64,000 nt of DNA from Cellulomonas chitinilytica (GCF_016862675.1 NZ_BONK01000015.1:1-64000); one strand, 5' to 3'; shown: positions 25,456 through 34,538, numbered from the stretch's first letter. Numbers and translations are program-made. The notes: generated from the sequence alone by a model not told the origin.

Positions 25456-26121
25456 GTGCCGCCGCGGACACCGAGCACGCCGGACAGCCGGACGCACGAC
25501 GACGTCGACCGTGCCGCGGACCCCGACGCCGTGCCCGACGAGCCCGGTGACGTGACGCCGCTCCCCGGCGACGAGCCGGACCGGCCCGACGCCGCGGTCC
25601 TGCCGCTGCGGCCGTCGCCGTCGGGCGAACGGCCGGGCCCGCCGCACGACGCGGCCTGGTTCGACCGCCTCGTCACCGCGCACTCCCGGGCCGTGTTCCG
25701 CTTCGTCGCCCGGCGCTGCGCCCGCGACGACGCGGAGGACCTCACGGCCGACGTCCTGACGGTCGCGTGGCGGCGCCGCGACGACGTGCCCGACGGCGGC
25801 GAGCTCCCGTGGCTGTACCGGACGGCGGGGTTCGTGGTCGCGAACCACCGGCGCAAGCACCGGGCCGTGCCGCTCGCGGTGGTCCCCGACGCGCCGGACG
25901 ACGACGACCCCGCGCTGCGGGCGGTCCGTGACGAGCGGGTCCGGGAGGTGCTCGCCGCGCTCGGCCCCCGGGACCGGCAGATCCTGCTGCTCAACGCGTG
26001 GGAGGGCCTCACGGGCGAGGCGCTCGCGCAGGTCCTGGGCATCGGGCGCGGCGGAGCGGACGCCGCCCTGAGCCGCGCCCGCGCCCGGCTCCGCGACGCG
26101 TGGGCCGCCCAGGACGCCTGA
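25456..26121 (+). CDS. ECF-type RNA polymerase sigma factor
   Basis: A 221-residue protein. An acidic, Pro-rich N-terminal extension of about 65 residues precedes sigma region 2 (AHSRAVFRFVARRCARDDAEDLTADVLTVAWRR; promoter -10 recognition) and region 4 (LGPRDRQILLLNAWEGLTGEALAQVLGIG, then ADAALSRARARLR; -35 recognition). The GTG at 25456 has GGGAG before it. The open frame extends further 5' through Arg-rich text that looks non-coding. The next gene, 179 bases downstream, encodes a membrane protein that is a likely anti-sigma factor, so the pair probably senses an envelope signal. Confidence 0.82.
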   Translation: MPPRTPSTPDSRTHDDVDRAADPDAVPDEPGDVTPLPGDEPDRPDAAVLPLRPSPSGERPGPPHDAAWFDRLVTAHSRAVFRFVARRCARDDAEDLTADVLTVAWRRRDDVPDGGELPWLYRTAGFVVANHRRKHRAVPLAVVPDAPDDDDPALRAVRDERVREVLAALGPRDRQILLLNAWEGLTGEALAQVLGIGRGGADAALSRARARLRDAWAAQDA

Positions 26122-26300
26122 CGACGCCCCGCCCCGCCGACGACCCGAACCCCCTCCCGCCGCCCGGCACCGCGTCGGCCCCTGCCCGGGCCGGTCGCAG
26201 CACGCCGGCCAGGTCGTGGGTCGGGTGCAAGAGGTGGGCGGGTCGGGACATAGAGGGGGCAGGAGAGCACGACGCCTCAGCGACGTCCCGGAGGGACACC

Positions 26301-27794
26301 ATGAACGACGACCAGACCCCTGCACCGTCCGACGCCGACGACCCGGCCTTCGCGCGGCTCCGCGCGGCGGACCCGGCGGCCGGCGTGGAGCCGGACCTCG
26401 CCCGGGTGCGCGCGGCGCTGACCGGTGTGACGGCAGACGTCGCAGCGGGCGCGACGGCCGCACCGGGCGCATCGGGCGCGGCCGGCGGGACCAGCCCGGC
26501 CGGCGACGAGCGCGTCGTCGTCGAGGAGATCACGGTCGACGAGCTCGGTGCGGCCCGCGCCCGCAAGCGCCCGGCGCGGTGGCTGCAGGTCGCCGCGGCC
26601 GTCGCGGGTGTCGTCGTCATCGGTGGTGCGGGGTACGTCGCGGGCGACGCGGCTCGCGGCGGCGGCGCGACCGGGACGGCGGAGCCAGCGATCGCGCTGC
26701 AGAACCCGGCGGTCGCCCCGGAGGCGGCGCGCGACTCGGCGGGGACGGCCACGTCGATGTCCACCGACAAGGCGTCGGCCTGGTTCGGTGGGCGGACGGT
26801 GTTCTCGTCGCGCGGGCTGTCCGACGAGGGTGGTTCGGGTGACGCGTGGGCGCTGGACGCGGCGGGCGTGTTCTCGGCGGCGACCGCGGCGCACCTGGCG
26901 GAGGTCCTGCACGTGACCGGGGAGCCGGTGCTGCAGTACGGGTCGTGGACGGTCGGACCGCAGGACGGGGCGGGGGCGTCGGTGACGCTGTCGCCGGACG
27001 GCACGGCGAGCGTGTCGTACTACGACCCGACGCGGGACCCGTGGGCATGCGTGCGGTCGGCGCCGGACAAGGTCCAGGGGACGACGACGGACGAGGGTGC
27101 GAGCGCCGGCGGCGGCGCCGGCAGCTCGACCGGTGCGGCGATCGCGCCCGGAGAGCCGACCGGGCCGTCGGGGTGCACGCCGAGCGGCGCACCGGCGCCG
27201 GACGCGGACGCGGCGAAGGCCCAGGCGCGCGACCTGATGAGCGCGCTGGGCGTCGACCCGGCGGGGTACGAGCTGGAGGTCGTCGACTCGGGCACGCCGC
27301 AGGCGGCGAGCGTGTCGGCCTACCAGGTGCTCGACGGTGCCCGGACGGGTGTGACGTGGAGCTTCACGGTGCTGGGCGACGGCGTGCAGGCGGCGTGGGG
27401 GTCGCTCGCGCCGCTCGTCGAGCTCGGGACGTACGACGTGGTGAGCCCCGTCGAGGCGGTCGAGCGGCTCGGTGACCCGCGGTTCGGCGGTGCGTCGGGC
27501 GGGATGATGCCGCTGGCGGCGGACGCCCGGGCGGTGGACGGTGCGACGACGGAGATGATGCCGGCACCCGAGGCGACGCCGACGGTCCCGGCCACGCCGA
27601 CGGCGGGCGCGAAGCTCGGCTGGCCGGTGCAGGAGGTCGTCATCACGAAGGCGCGCCTCGGGGTGGCGCTGACGACGCTGCCCGACGGTGCGTCCGTGCT
27701 GGTGCCGACGTACGAGCTGTCCGACGCGGACGGGTCGACGTGGACGGTCATCGCGGTGGTCGACGACCAGCTCGACTTCTCCCCGGTGGGCTGA
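26301..27794 (+). CDS. Membrane-anchored putative anti-sigma factor / sigma-linked protein
   Basis: A 497-residue protein with a cytoplasmic N-terminus (1-94) that could bind the sigma factor, one transmembrane segment (about 95-115) and a large extracytoplasmic part. The outer part has two beta-rich halves with acidic, Ala/Gly-rich linkers and two Cys (ACVRSAP, SGCTPSG). ATG 26301 has GGAGGG five bases upstream. It follows the ECF sigma gene and has the topology of sigma-regulating sensors, but lacks an obvious zinc-binding HxxxCxxC motif, so the anti-sigma role is inferred from context only. A strong terminator follows. Confidence 0.6.
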   Translation: MNDDQTPAPSDADDPAFARLRAADPAAGVEPDLARVRAALTGVTADVAAGATAAPGASGAAGGTSPAGDERVVVEEITVDELGAARARKRPARWLQVAAAVAGVVVIGGAGYVAGDAARGGGATGTAEPAIALQNPAVAPEAARDSAGTATSMSTDKASAWFGGRTVFSSRGLSDEGGSGDAWALDAAGVFSAATAAHLAEVLHVTGEPVLQYGSWTVGPQDGAGASVTLSPDGTASVSYYDPTRDPWACVRSAPDKVQGTTTDEGASAGGGAGSSTGAAIAPGEPTGPSGCTPSGAPAPDADAAKAQARDLMSALGVDPAGYELEVVDSGTPQAASVSAYQVLDGARTGVTWSFTVLGDGVQAAWGSLAPLVELGTYDVVSPVEAVERLGDPRFGGASGGMMPLAADARAVDGATTEMMPAPEATPTVPATPTAGAKLGWPVQEVVITKARLGVALTTLPDGASVLVPTYELSDADGSTWTVIAVVDDQLDFSPVG

Positions 27795-27821
27795 GGGGCC
27801 ACCCGAGGGGAGGACGGACGA

Positions 27822-27858
27822 GGCCGGCCGGCGCTGGAGGGAGCGCCGACCGGCCTTT
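27822..27858 (+). terminator. Rho-independent terminator
   Basis: 14-bp stem with one mismatch (27822-27835 with 27842-27855), a 6-base loop and TTT after it. It lies between the convergent anti-sigma-like and GH42 genes, 27 bases past the plus-strand stop. Confidence 0.8.
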
Positions 27859-27954
27859 CCCGTGCCCGGGGGTGGTGCCGGGCACGTCCACCGCCAGGGG
27901 GAGCGGTGGGGTCGCGGTGCGGGCCGCGTGACCGGCCCGGCCGCGAGTCGACGC

Positions 27955-30024
27955 TCAGTCGGTCCGGGCCTCGCGGACGAGGGCGTACCCGCCGCCCGGC
28001 ACCTTGACGGACCGGTCGACGACGTCTCCGGTGAGCAGCGAGGTGCCCCGGGCGGGCACGTCGACGGGCTGGTCGCCGTGGTTGAGGACGACGAGGTAGT
28101 CGGCGTCCGCGCCGCGCCGCCGGACGACCTCGACCTCGCCGGGCAGCGGGCTCGGGGTGATGCCCGCGTCCGCGTACGCGTCGGCGAGGACGACGCCGAG
28201 GCGCTCGACGTCGAGCCGTGTGGACACGTACCAGCCGGCGCCGGCGCCGTGCGCGTTCCGGGTGACCGCGGGCCGCCCGGCGGCGGGGCCGTCGACGTAG
28301 GTGGCGACGACGTCGGCCCCGTGGAGCACGATGTCGTCGGTCCACACGTCTCCGACGAGCTCGGTGTGCCGGTCGCTGCCGGCGCGCCAGTCCAGGTGCA
28401 CGGCGTCGCCCGCGCGCAGCGGCAGGAACTCCTCGACGGTGAGCCCGAGGGCCGTGCGCAGGGGAGCGCCGTACCCGCCGGGGTGCACGGCGTCGCGCTC
28501 GTCGACGATGCCCGAGAAGTAGGACGCGACGAGCGTCCCTCCGCCCTCGACGTACGCGGCGAGGTTCTCCCCGGCGGCCTCGGTGAGCAGGTACGACGCG
28601 GGTGCCAGGACCATCCGGTACGCCGAGAGGTCGGACGACGGGTGGGCGAAGTCGACGGTCACGCCGTCCTGCCACAGCCGCTCGTAGAACGCGTTGATGC
28701 GCTCGCGGTGGTCGAGGTCGACGCTGGGCCGCCACTCGAGGTCCTGGGCCCAGAACGACTCCCAGTCCCACAGGATCGCGACGTCGGCCTGCACGCGGGA
28801 CCCCTGGAGCTCGGCGAGCCGGCCGAGCTCGGCGCCGAGCGCGGTGACCTCGCGCCACACCCGGGAGGACGTGCCGGCGTGCGGCAGCATCGCGGAGTGG
28901 AACTTCTCGGCGCCGGACCGGGAGGCCCGCCACTGGAAGAACAGGATCGCGTCGGCGCCTCGGCCCAGGTGGGCGTACGCGTTGCGCGCCATCTCGCCGG
29001 GCCGCTTCGCGACGTTGCGGGGCTGCCAGTTCACGGCGGACGTGGAGTGCTCCATGAGCATCCACGGCTTGCCGCCGGCGACGGAGCGGGTGAGGTCGGC
29101 GGCGAGCGCGAGGCCGACGTGGCCGCGGCGGTCGGCGGCGGTGAGGTAGTGGTCGTTCGAGACGACGTCGACCTCGCGGCCCCACGCCCACAGGTCGGTC
29201 GACGGGCAGGCACCCGCCATGAAGTTCGTCGTGACCGGCACGGACGAGTGGGCGCGGATGGCGTCCCGCTCGGCGACGTAGCACTCGCGCAGGGCGTGGT
29301 CGGTGAACCGGGCGAAGTCGAGCCGCTGGGCGGGGTTGACGACGCTCGCGGCGACGGCGGGGACGCCGACGTGCTCCCAGTCGCCGTACCACTGGCCCCA
29401 GAACGTGGTGCCCCAGGCGTCGTTGAGGGCGTCGAGCGTGCCGTACCGGTCCTGCAGCCAGGTGCGGAACGCGGCGGCGGACGCGGGCGAGTAGTCGTCG
29501 GAGACGGGGGCGCCGTACTCGTTGTGCACGTGCCAGAGGGCGACGGCGGGGTGCGTGCCGTAGCGGCGGGCGAGCTCGGTGGTGATGCCGACGGCCGCAC
29601 GGCGGTACTCGGGCGAGCTGGGGCAGGCCATGCCGCGCGAGCCGAAGCCGAGGACGGTGCCGTCGCGGGTCACGACCCGGGCGTGCGGGTAGGTGGCGAA
29701 GAACCAGGCGGGCGGCGACGCGGTGGGGGTCCCCAGGTCGACCCGGATGCCGTTCGCGTGCATCAGGTCGAACAGCCGGTCGAGCCAGCCGAACTCGTAC
29801 TCGCCCTCCCGCGGTTCGAGCAGCCCCCAGGAGAAGATCCCGACGCTGACCATGGTGACGCCGGCCTCGCGCATGAGGGTGACGTCCTCGAGCCAGACCT
29901 CCTCGGGCCACTGCTCGGGGTTGTAGTCGCCGCCGTAGGCGATGCCGTCGAGCCCGAGCGGCCACGAGGGCGCCGGTGCGTGGTGCTGGTCGGACGCGGT
30001 GCCCGATGCGTGCAAGTCGGACAT
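27955..30024 (-). CDS. GH42 beta-galactosidase
   Basis: A 689-residue cytoplasmic glycoside hydrolase of family 42. It opens with YGGDYNPEQWPEEVW, the family signature. The acid/base is Glu169 in ALWHVHNEYG and the nucleophile is Glu325 in PWMLMEHSTSAVNWQPRN. A trimerisation-like domain and a C-terminal beta domain (ending YALVREARTD) follow, and the length is normal. It should release galactose (or arabinopyranose) from short oligosaccharides imported by the divergent ABC system. The shared intergenic region has LacI-type operator palindromes, so induction by sugar is likely. No signal peptide. Confidence 0.9.
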   Translation of the reverse strand: MSDLHASGTASDQHHAPAPSWPLGLDGIAYGGDYNPEQWPEEVWLEDVTLMREAGVTMVSVGIFSWGLLEPREGEYEFGWLDRLFDLMHANGIRVDLGTPTASPPAWFFATYPHARVVTRDGTVLGFGSRGMACPSSPEYRRAAVGITTELARRYGTHPAVALWHVHNEYGAPVSDDYSPASAAAFRTWLQDRYGTLDALNDAWGTTFWGQWYGDWEHVGVPAVAASVVNPAQRLDFARFTDHALRECYVAERDAIRAHSSVPVTTNFMAGACPSTDLWAWGREVDVVSNDHYLTAADRRGHVGLALAADLTRSVAGGKPWMLMEHSTSAVNWQPRNVAKRPGEMARNAYAHLGRGADAILFFQWRASRSGAEKFHSAMLPHAGTSSRVWREVTALGAELGRLAELQGSRVQADVAILWDWESFWAQDLEWRPSVDLDHRERINAFYERLWQDGVTVDFAHPSSDLSAYRMVLAPASYLLTEAAGENLAAYVEGGGTLVASYFSGIVDERDAVHPGGYGAPLRTALGLTVEEFLPLRAGDAVHLDWRAGSDRHTELVGDVWTDDIVLHGADVVATYVDGPAAGRPAVTRNAHGAGAGWYVSTRLDVERLGVVLADAYADAGITPSPLPGEVEVVRRRGADADYLVVLNHGDQPVDVPARGTSLLTGDVVDRSVKVPGGGYALVREARTD

Positions 30025-30078
30025 GACACCCCAGTTTCGGGTCGGGCGGGCGAGAATGTGTGAACGGTCCCAGGGGAC

Positions 30079-30092
30079 TGTGATCGTTCACA
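30079..30092. promoter_or_regulatory. LacI-type operator candidate 1
   Basis: TGTGATCGTTCACA is an imperfect palindrome with TGTGA/TCACA arms, in the divergent promoter region of the GH42 gene and the sugar-binding-protein gene. It resembles GalR/LacI-family sites and is the most likely target of the regulator at 33497. Confidence 0.6.
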
Positions 30093-30120
30093 ACGAAGAG
30101 ATAACACTACGAACGCCCTG

Positions 30121-30151
30121 TTGACAATCGTTCGAACCTGATCGTTACTGT
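30121..30151 (+). promoter_or_regulatory. Promoter of the sugar ABC operon
   Basis: A perfect -35 TTGACA lies at 30121-30126. A -10 candidate is GTTACT at 30144-30149 (17-base spacer) or TACTGT at 30146-30151 (19-base spacer). The palindrome TTCGAA sits inside the spacer. Confidence 0.6.
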
Positions 30152-30162
30152 GAGCGTGCACA
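30149..30162. promoter_or_regulatory. LacI-type operator candidate 2
   Basis: TGTGAGCGTGCACA resembles candidate 1 at ten of fourteen positions, 70 bp (about seven helical turns) downstream of it. It overlaps the -10/start region of the ABC operon, a classic position for repression, and the two sites could be bridged by a looping tetramer. Confidence 0.5.
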
Positions 30163-30228
30163 GGTAAGGCGGCCGGTACGGCGCCCCCGTCCGGCGCTCC
30201 CCGCGACGGACCATGACAAGGAGGTCAG

Positions 30229-31551
30229 ATGCGTCTGCACACCAGCTTGAGGCTCGCGGCAGTCGTCGCCGCGACCGCGCTCCTCGCCACCGCCTGCTCG
30301 TCCGGCGGCGGCGACGAGACCACCGACGGCTCCACCGGATCGGGCGAGAAGGTCGAGCTGACCTTCTGGACCTGGGCACCGGGCATGGAGGAGGTCGTCG
30401 ACGCGTGGAACGCGAAGAACCCGAACATCCACGTGACCGTCAACAAGCAGGACGGCGGCGACCCGGCCGTCACCAAGCTGCTCACCGCCATCAAGGCCGG
30501 CTCGGGCGCCCCCGACATCTTCCAGACCGAGTACCAGAAGATCCCCACCCTGGTCTCGTCCGACGCCCTCGCGGACATCGCCGACGTGCTGCCCGACGGC
30601 ACGAAGGACCACTTCGCCGCCGGCACCTGGGAGGCCGTGACGCTCGGCTCCGACGCCGTCTACGGCGTGCCCCAGGACTCCGGCCCCATGGAGTTCTACT
30701 ACCGCGACGACGTGTTCCAGCAGCTCGGCCTGCAGGTCCCGACCACGTGGGAGCAGTACGCGGAGGTCGCCGAGCAGCTCCACACGGCCGACCCGACGAA
30801 GTACCTCGGCACGTTCTCCGCGACGGACGCCGGCTGGTTCACGGGCCTCACGCAGCAGGCCGGTGCCTCGTGGTGGGGTATCGACGGCGACGCGTGGTCC
30901 GTCGAGATCAACAGCGTGCAGACGCTCAAGGTCGCGCAGTACTGGGGCGACCTCGTCGAGAAGGGCGTCATCGACAACAAGCCGATGTACACCCCCGAGT
31001 GGAACGCCGCGCTCAACGACGGCACTCAGGTCGGCTGGCTGTCGGCCATCTGGGCGCCGGGCGTGCTCGAGGGCAACGCCCCCGACACCGCGGGCAAGTG
31101 GAAGATGGCGCCGATGCCGCAGTGGGACGGCGACAACGCCACGGGCAACTGGGGCGGCTCGGCCAGCTCGGTGACGAGCCAGTCGAAGCACGCGAAGGAG
31201 GCCGCGCAGTTCATCGCGTGGATGAACTCGGACCAGGAGGCCGTCAACATCCTCGTCTCGGCGGGCGGCCTCTACCCGGCCGACATCCCCGGCCAGGCCG
31301 AGGCGCTGGCGAACCCCCCGGCGTTCTTCTCGAACCAGCCCGACTTCTACACGCTGGCCGGCCAGATCGCCCAGACCGTCACGCCGTTCACGTACGGTCC
31401 CAACGTCAACGTGGCGTACTCCGCGTACAACGACGAGTTCGGCAAGGCCACCGAGGCCAAGAAGGCGTCGGCGTTCACGGACGCCGTCCAGGCGATGCAG
31501 ACCGCGACCGTCGACGACCTGAAGAGCTCCGGCTTCACGGTCAAGGACTGA
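30229..31551 (+). CDS. Sugar ABC transporter substrate-binding lipoprotein
   Basis: A 440-residue CUT1-type solute-binding protein. The signal peptide ends in the lipobox LATAC, with Cys23 the lipidation site and a Ser/Gly-rich tether after it. Typical segments are VELTFWTWAPGMEEVVDAWNAKNP, GSGAPDIFQTEYQKIP, YGVPQDSGPMEFYYRDDVF and the hinge-region AKEAAQFIAWMNSDQEAV. It captures an oligosaccharide outside the membrane for the two permeases downstream. SD AGGAGG precedes the ATG. A perfect 20-bp hairpin separates it from the permease genes, which probably raises its level relative to them. Confidence 0.9.
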   Translation: MRLHTSLRLAAVVAATALLATACSSGGGDETTDGSTGSGEKVELTFWTWAPGMEEVVDAWNAKNPNIHVTVNKQDGGDPAVTKLLTAIKAGSGAPDIFQTEYQKIPTLVSSDALADIADVLPDGTKDHFAAGTWEAVTLGSDAVYGVPQDSGPMEFYYRDDVFQQLGLQVPTTWEQYAEVAEQLHTADPTKYLGTFSATDAGWFTGLTQQAGASWWGIDGDAWSVEINSVQTLKVAQYWGDLVEKGVIDNKPMYTPEWNAALNDGTQVGWLSAIWAPGVLEGNAPDTAGKWKMAPMPQWDGDNATGNWGGSASSVTSQSKHAKEAAQFIAWMNSDQEAVNILVSAGGLYPADIPGQAEALANPPAFFSNQPDFYTLAGQIAQTVTPFTYGPNVNVAYSAYNDEFGKATEAKKASAFTDAVQAMQTATVDDLKSSGFTVKD

Positions 31552-31558
31552 CGCGACC

Positions 31559-31602
31559 GGGGTCGCCCGGCGCCGGCACGGCTGCCGGCGCCGGGCGACC
31601 CC
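31559..31602 (+). terminator. Intercistronic 20-bp hairpin (attenuating terminator)
   Basis: A perfect 20-bp inverted repeat (31559-31578 with 31583-31602) and a 4-base loop, 7 bases after the binding-protein stop and inside the operon. There is no U-run. It probably stabilises the upstream transcript or partially terminates transcription, giving more binding protein than permease. Confidence 0.8.
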
Positions 31603-31627
31603 TCGCCTCAACGGGAGGGAAACACTT

Positions 31628-32572
31628 GTGACCACCACTGAGCTCGCGGCCTCCGCCGCTGCCGTCCGACGACGCCGTCGGCTGGCCCCCTACGGCTTCC
31701 TCGCCCCCGCGATGGTGCTGTTCGCGCTGTTCCTCGCCCTGCCCATCGGCTACGCGCTCTACCTCAGCCTGCGCACCGTGAAGGTCAGCGGCCTCGGCCT
31801 GGGCAAGGGCGCCCGCACCGAGATCTGGGCCGGCTTCACCAACTACACCGCCGCGCTGACCGACCCGGAGTTCATCGCGTCCGTCGTGCGCGTCACGCTC
31901 TACGGCCTGCTCCTGGTCCCCACGATGCTCGGGCTGGCCCTGCTGTTCGCGCTGCTGCTCGACTCGCGGCGCACGTGCGGCAAGGGCGTCTCCAAGATCG
32001 CGATCTTCCTGCCGTACGCGGTGCCTGCGGTCATCGCGTCGCTGCTGTGGGGCTTCCTCTACCTGCCGGGCGTGAGCCCGTTCTACTACGTGTTCGAGAA
32101 GCTCGGCTGGGACGTCCCCGACATCCTGTCCGCGCAGTGGGTCGTGTTCGCGATCGCGAACATCGGCCTGTGGGGCGGCGTCGGGTTCAACATGCTCGTC
32201 ATCTACACGTCCCTCAAGTCGATCCCGTCGGAGCTCTACGAGGCCGCGCGCCTCGACGGCGCCTCCGAGATCGGCATCGCCCTGCGGATCAAGATCCCGA
32301 TCGCGATGCCGTCGCTGATCCTCACGTTCCTGTTCTCCATGGTCGCGACGCTGCAGGTGTTCGCCGAGCCGATGACGCTCCGGCCGCTCACCAACACGAT
32401 CTCGTCGACGTGGAGCCCGCTCATGAAGGTGTACCGCGACGCGTTCACGCGTGACGACATCTACTCCGCGTCCGCGACCTCGGTCGTCATCGCCGTCGCG
32501 ACCTTCGTCCTCTCGTTCGGGTTCCTGCTCCTCGTGCAGAACCGCGCCTTCGCCCAGGAGTCCCGCTCATGA
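31628..32572 (+). CDS. Sugar ABC transporter permease (MalF-type)
   Basis: A 314-residue inner-membrane permease with about six transmembrane segments, starting LAPYGFLAPAMVLFALFLALPIGYALY. The cytoplasmic EAA loop is ELYEAARLDGASEIGIALRIKIPIAMPSL, where the transport ATPase docks. The GTG start has GGGAGGG eight bases upstream. Its last four bases overlap the next permease (ATGA), so the two are translationally coupled and likely form a heterodimer. No ATP-binding subunit is encoded here; in actinobacteria a shared MsiK-like ATPase commonly serves such systems. Confidence 0.9.
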   Translation: MTTTELAASAAAVRRRRRLAPYGFLAPAMVLFALFLALPIGYALYLSLRTVKVSGLGLGKGARTEIWAGFTNYTAALTDPEFIASVVRVTLYGLLLVPTMLGLALLFALLLDSRRTCGKGVSKIAIFLPYAVPAVIASLLWGFLYLPGVSPFYYVFEKLGWDVPDILSAQWVVFAIANIGLWGGVGFNMLVIYTSLKSIPSELYEAARLDGASEIGIALRIKIPIAMPSLILTFLFSMVATLQVFAEPMTLRPLTNTISSTWSPLMKVYRDAFTRDDIYSASATSVVIAVATFVLSFGFLLLVQNRAFAQESRS

Positions 32573-33465
32573 CCACCACGCTGACCCGGCCGTCGCCGAC
32601 GCCCGTCCCCGTGCGCACCTCGCTCGACCAGCGGCGGCACCGCCCGAGCGCCCCCGCGACGATCACCCTGCTGCTCGGCGCGCTGTACTGCCTGCTCCCC
32701 GTGGTGTGGGTCGTCATGGCGTCGTCGAAGAGCGCGGGCGAGCTGTTCTCCACGTTCACGTTCGCGCCGTCGACGCACCTGTGGGACAACATCCAGGAGC
32801 TGTCGACGTACCGCGGCGGCCTGTACTGGCGGTGGATGGTCAACACGGTGATCTACGCCGGCGTCGGCGGCGGGCTGTCGGTGCTGATCTCGGCGATGGC
32901 CGGCTACGGGCTCGCGAAGTACCAGTTCGTCGGCAAGAAGGCGATCTTCTACGTCATCCTCGCGGGCGTCCTCGTGCCGGGCGTCGTGCTCGCCGTGCCG
33001 CAGTACCTGCTGCTCGCGAAGGTCGGCCTGACGAACACGTACCTGTCGGTGCTGCTGCCGAGCCTGATCAGCCCGTACGGCATCTACCTGTCGCGCATCT
33101 ACGCCGCGGCGGCCGTGCCGGACGACGTGATCGAGGCCGCCCGGACCGACGGCGCGGGGGAGCTCAAGACGTTCCTGCAGATCGCCGTGCCGATGATGAA
33201 GCCGGGCCTCGTGACCGTGTTCCTGTTCCAGTTCGTCGCCATCTGGAACAACTTCATGCTGCCGTACATCATGCTCGGCAACGACCGGCTGTTCCCGATC
33301 ACCGTGGGCCTGTCGGGGCTGCTCAACCAGGGGGCGTCCCAGCCGGCCATGTACACGTCGGTCATCACGGGTGCGCTGCTGTCGATCATCCCGCTCGCCG
33401 CCCTGTTCCTCACGCTGCAGCGGTACTGGCAGGTCGACCTCGCCGCCGGTGCGGTGAAGGCCTGA
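32569..33465 (+). CDS. Sugar ABC transporter permease (MalG-type)
   Basis: A 298-residue partner permease with about six membrane segments. The EAA loop is VIEAARTDGAGELKTFLQIAVPMMKPGL, and the end (ALFLTLQRYWQVDLAAGAVKA) is typical of MalG-like subunits. The ATG overlaps the preceding stop by four bases. With the binding protein at 30229 and the MalF-type subunit it forms the membrane part of a CUT1 oligosaccharide importer that would feed the GH42 enzyme encoded divergently. The LacI regulator starts 31 bases downstream. Confidence 0.9.
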   Translation: MTTTLTRPSPTPVPVRTSLDQRRHRPSAPATITLLLGALYCLLPVVWVVMASSKSAGELFSTFTFAPSTHLWDNIQELSTYRGGLYWRWMVNTVIYAGVGGGLSVLISAMAGYGLAKYQFVGKKAIFYVILAGVLVPGVVLAVPQYLLLAKVGLTNTYLSVLLPSLISPYGIYLSRIYAAAAVPDDVIEAARTDGAGELKTFLQIAVPMMKPGLVTVFLFQFVAIWNNFMLPYIMLGNDRLFPITVGLSGLLNQGASQPAMYTSVITGALLSIIPLAALFLTLQRYWQVDLAAGAVKA

Positions 33466-33482
33466 GTCCGGCACCGGCGTCC

Positions 33483-33488
33483 TAGAGT
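33483..33488 (+). promoter_or_regulatory. Leaderless -10 box (TAGAGT)
   Basis: A TANNNT hexamer eight bases before the ATG of the LacI-type regulator. It suggests the regulator has its own promoter in the short gap after the permease gene. Confidence 0.35.
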
Positions 33489-33496
33489 TCGCTCCG

Positions 33497-34513
33497 ATGG
33501 AATCCACAGCCCAGCCGCGCAGGCGGCCGACGATCCGTGACGTCGCGGCGGCCGCCGGCGTGTCCCGCGGCACGGTCTCGCGCGTCATCAACGGCGGCCA
33601 CTGGGTCTCGCCCGAGGCGCTCGCCGCCGTCGAGGAGGCCATCAGGACCACCGGCTACTCGACGAACCAGCACGCGCGCAGCCTCGTCACGGGCCGCTCG
33701 AACTCGGTGGCGTTCCTGCTCACCGAGCCGCAGCACCTGCTGTTCGAGGACCCCACGTACTCGATCCTGCTGCGCGGCGCCGCCCAGGCGCTGGCCAGCC
33801 GCGGGATGCCGCTGCTGCTCATGGTCGCGGGCACCGCCGACGAGCGGAAGCAGGTGCTCGGGTACGTCGGCGCCGGCCACGTGGACGGCGTGCTGCTGAT
33901 CTCGTCGCACGCGGGCGACCCGGTGCTCGGGGCGCTCGTGAAGCAGCAGATCCCGACGATCTCCTGCGGCACGCCGCTCGGCTTCGAGTCGGAGATCGGG
34001 TACGTCGCGGCGGACGACCGCGGCGGCGGCGCCCGGATGACCCGGCACCTGCTGGACTCGGGCCGCACCCGGGTCGCCACGATCACCGGTCCGATGGACA
34101 CCCCGGGCGGGCGGCAGCGGCTCGAGGGGTACCGCACGGAGCTCGGCGACCGCTTCGACGCGCAGCTCGTCGCGCACGGCGACTACACGCGCGCCGGGGG
34201 AGCCGCCGCGATGCGCGAGCTGCTGGAGCGCCGCCCGGACCTCGACGCGGTGTTCGTCGCGTCCGACCTCATGGCGGCCGGTGCGATGCAGGTGCTCCGC
34301 GAGCAGGGCCGCACGGTGCCCGACGACGTGGCGGTCGGCGGGTTCGACGACTCCGGCCTCGCCGCGACCCTCGACCCGGCGCTGACGACGATGCACCAGC
34401 CCCTGGAGCGGATCGCCCACGAGATGGTCCGGCTCCTGCTGGAGGTCGTCGAGGGCAGCGACCCCGCGGCCATCACGCTGCAGACGCCCCTGGTGGTCCG
34501 CGCGAGCGCGTGA
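33497..34513 (+). CDS. LacI-family transcriptional regulator
   Basis: A 338-residue repressor. The N-terminal helix-turn-helix is TIRDVAAAAGVSRGTVSRVINGG, with the hinge at HARSLVTGRSNSVAFLL. The rest is a periplasmic-binding-protein-like effector domain with MHQPLERIAHEMVRLLLE near the end. It lies directly after the sugar ABC permeases. The two TGTGA-CG-TCACA palindromes between the GH42 and binding-protein genes are its probable operators, with an oligosaccharide or its breakdown product as inducer. It may be transcribed both with the operon and from its own leaderless promoter. Confidence 0.9.
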   Translation: MESTAQPRRRPTIRDVAAAAGVSRGTVSRVINGGHWVSPEALAAVEEAIRTTGYSTNQHARSLVTGRSNSVAFLLTEPQHLLFEDPTYSILLRGAAQALASRGMPLLLMVAGTADERKQVLGYVGAGHVDGVLLISSHAGDPVLGALVKQQIPTISCGTPLGFESEIGYVAADDRGGGARMTRHLLDSGRTRVATITGPMDTPGGRQRLEGYRTELGDRFDAQLVAHGDYTRAGGAAAMRELLERRPDLDAVFVASDLMAAGAMQVLREQGRTVPDDVAVGGFDDSGLAATLDPALTTMHQPLERIAHEMVRLLLEVVEGSDPAAITLQTPLVVRASA

Positions 34514-34519
34514 CCCTAG

Positions 34520-34538
34520 CCTGGGCGGAAAGCCCAGG
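34520..34538 (+). promoter_or_regulatory. 5'-UTR hairpin touching the ribosome-binding site
   Basis: CCTGGGC-ggaaa-GCCCAGG is a 7-bp stem just before the DUF4203-like gene. Its right arm runs into the AGGAGAGG ribosome site. It could damp translation, or it could terminate the LacI transcript, though no U-run follows. Confidence 0.35.
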
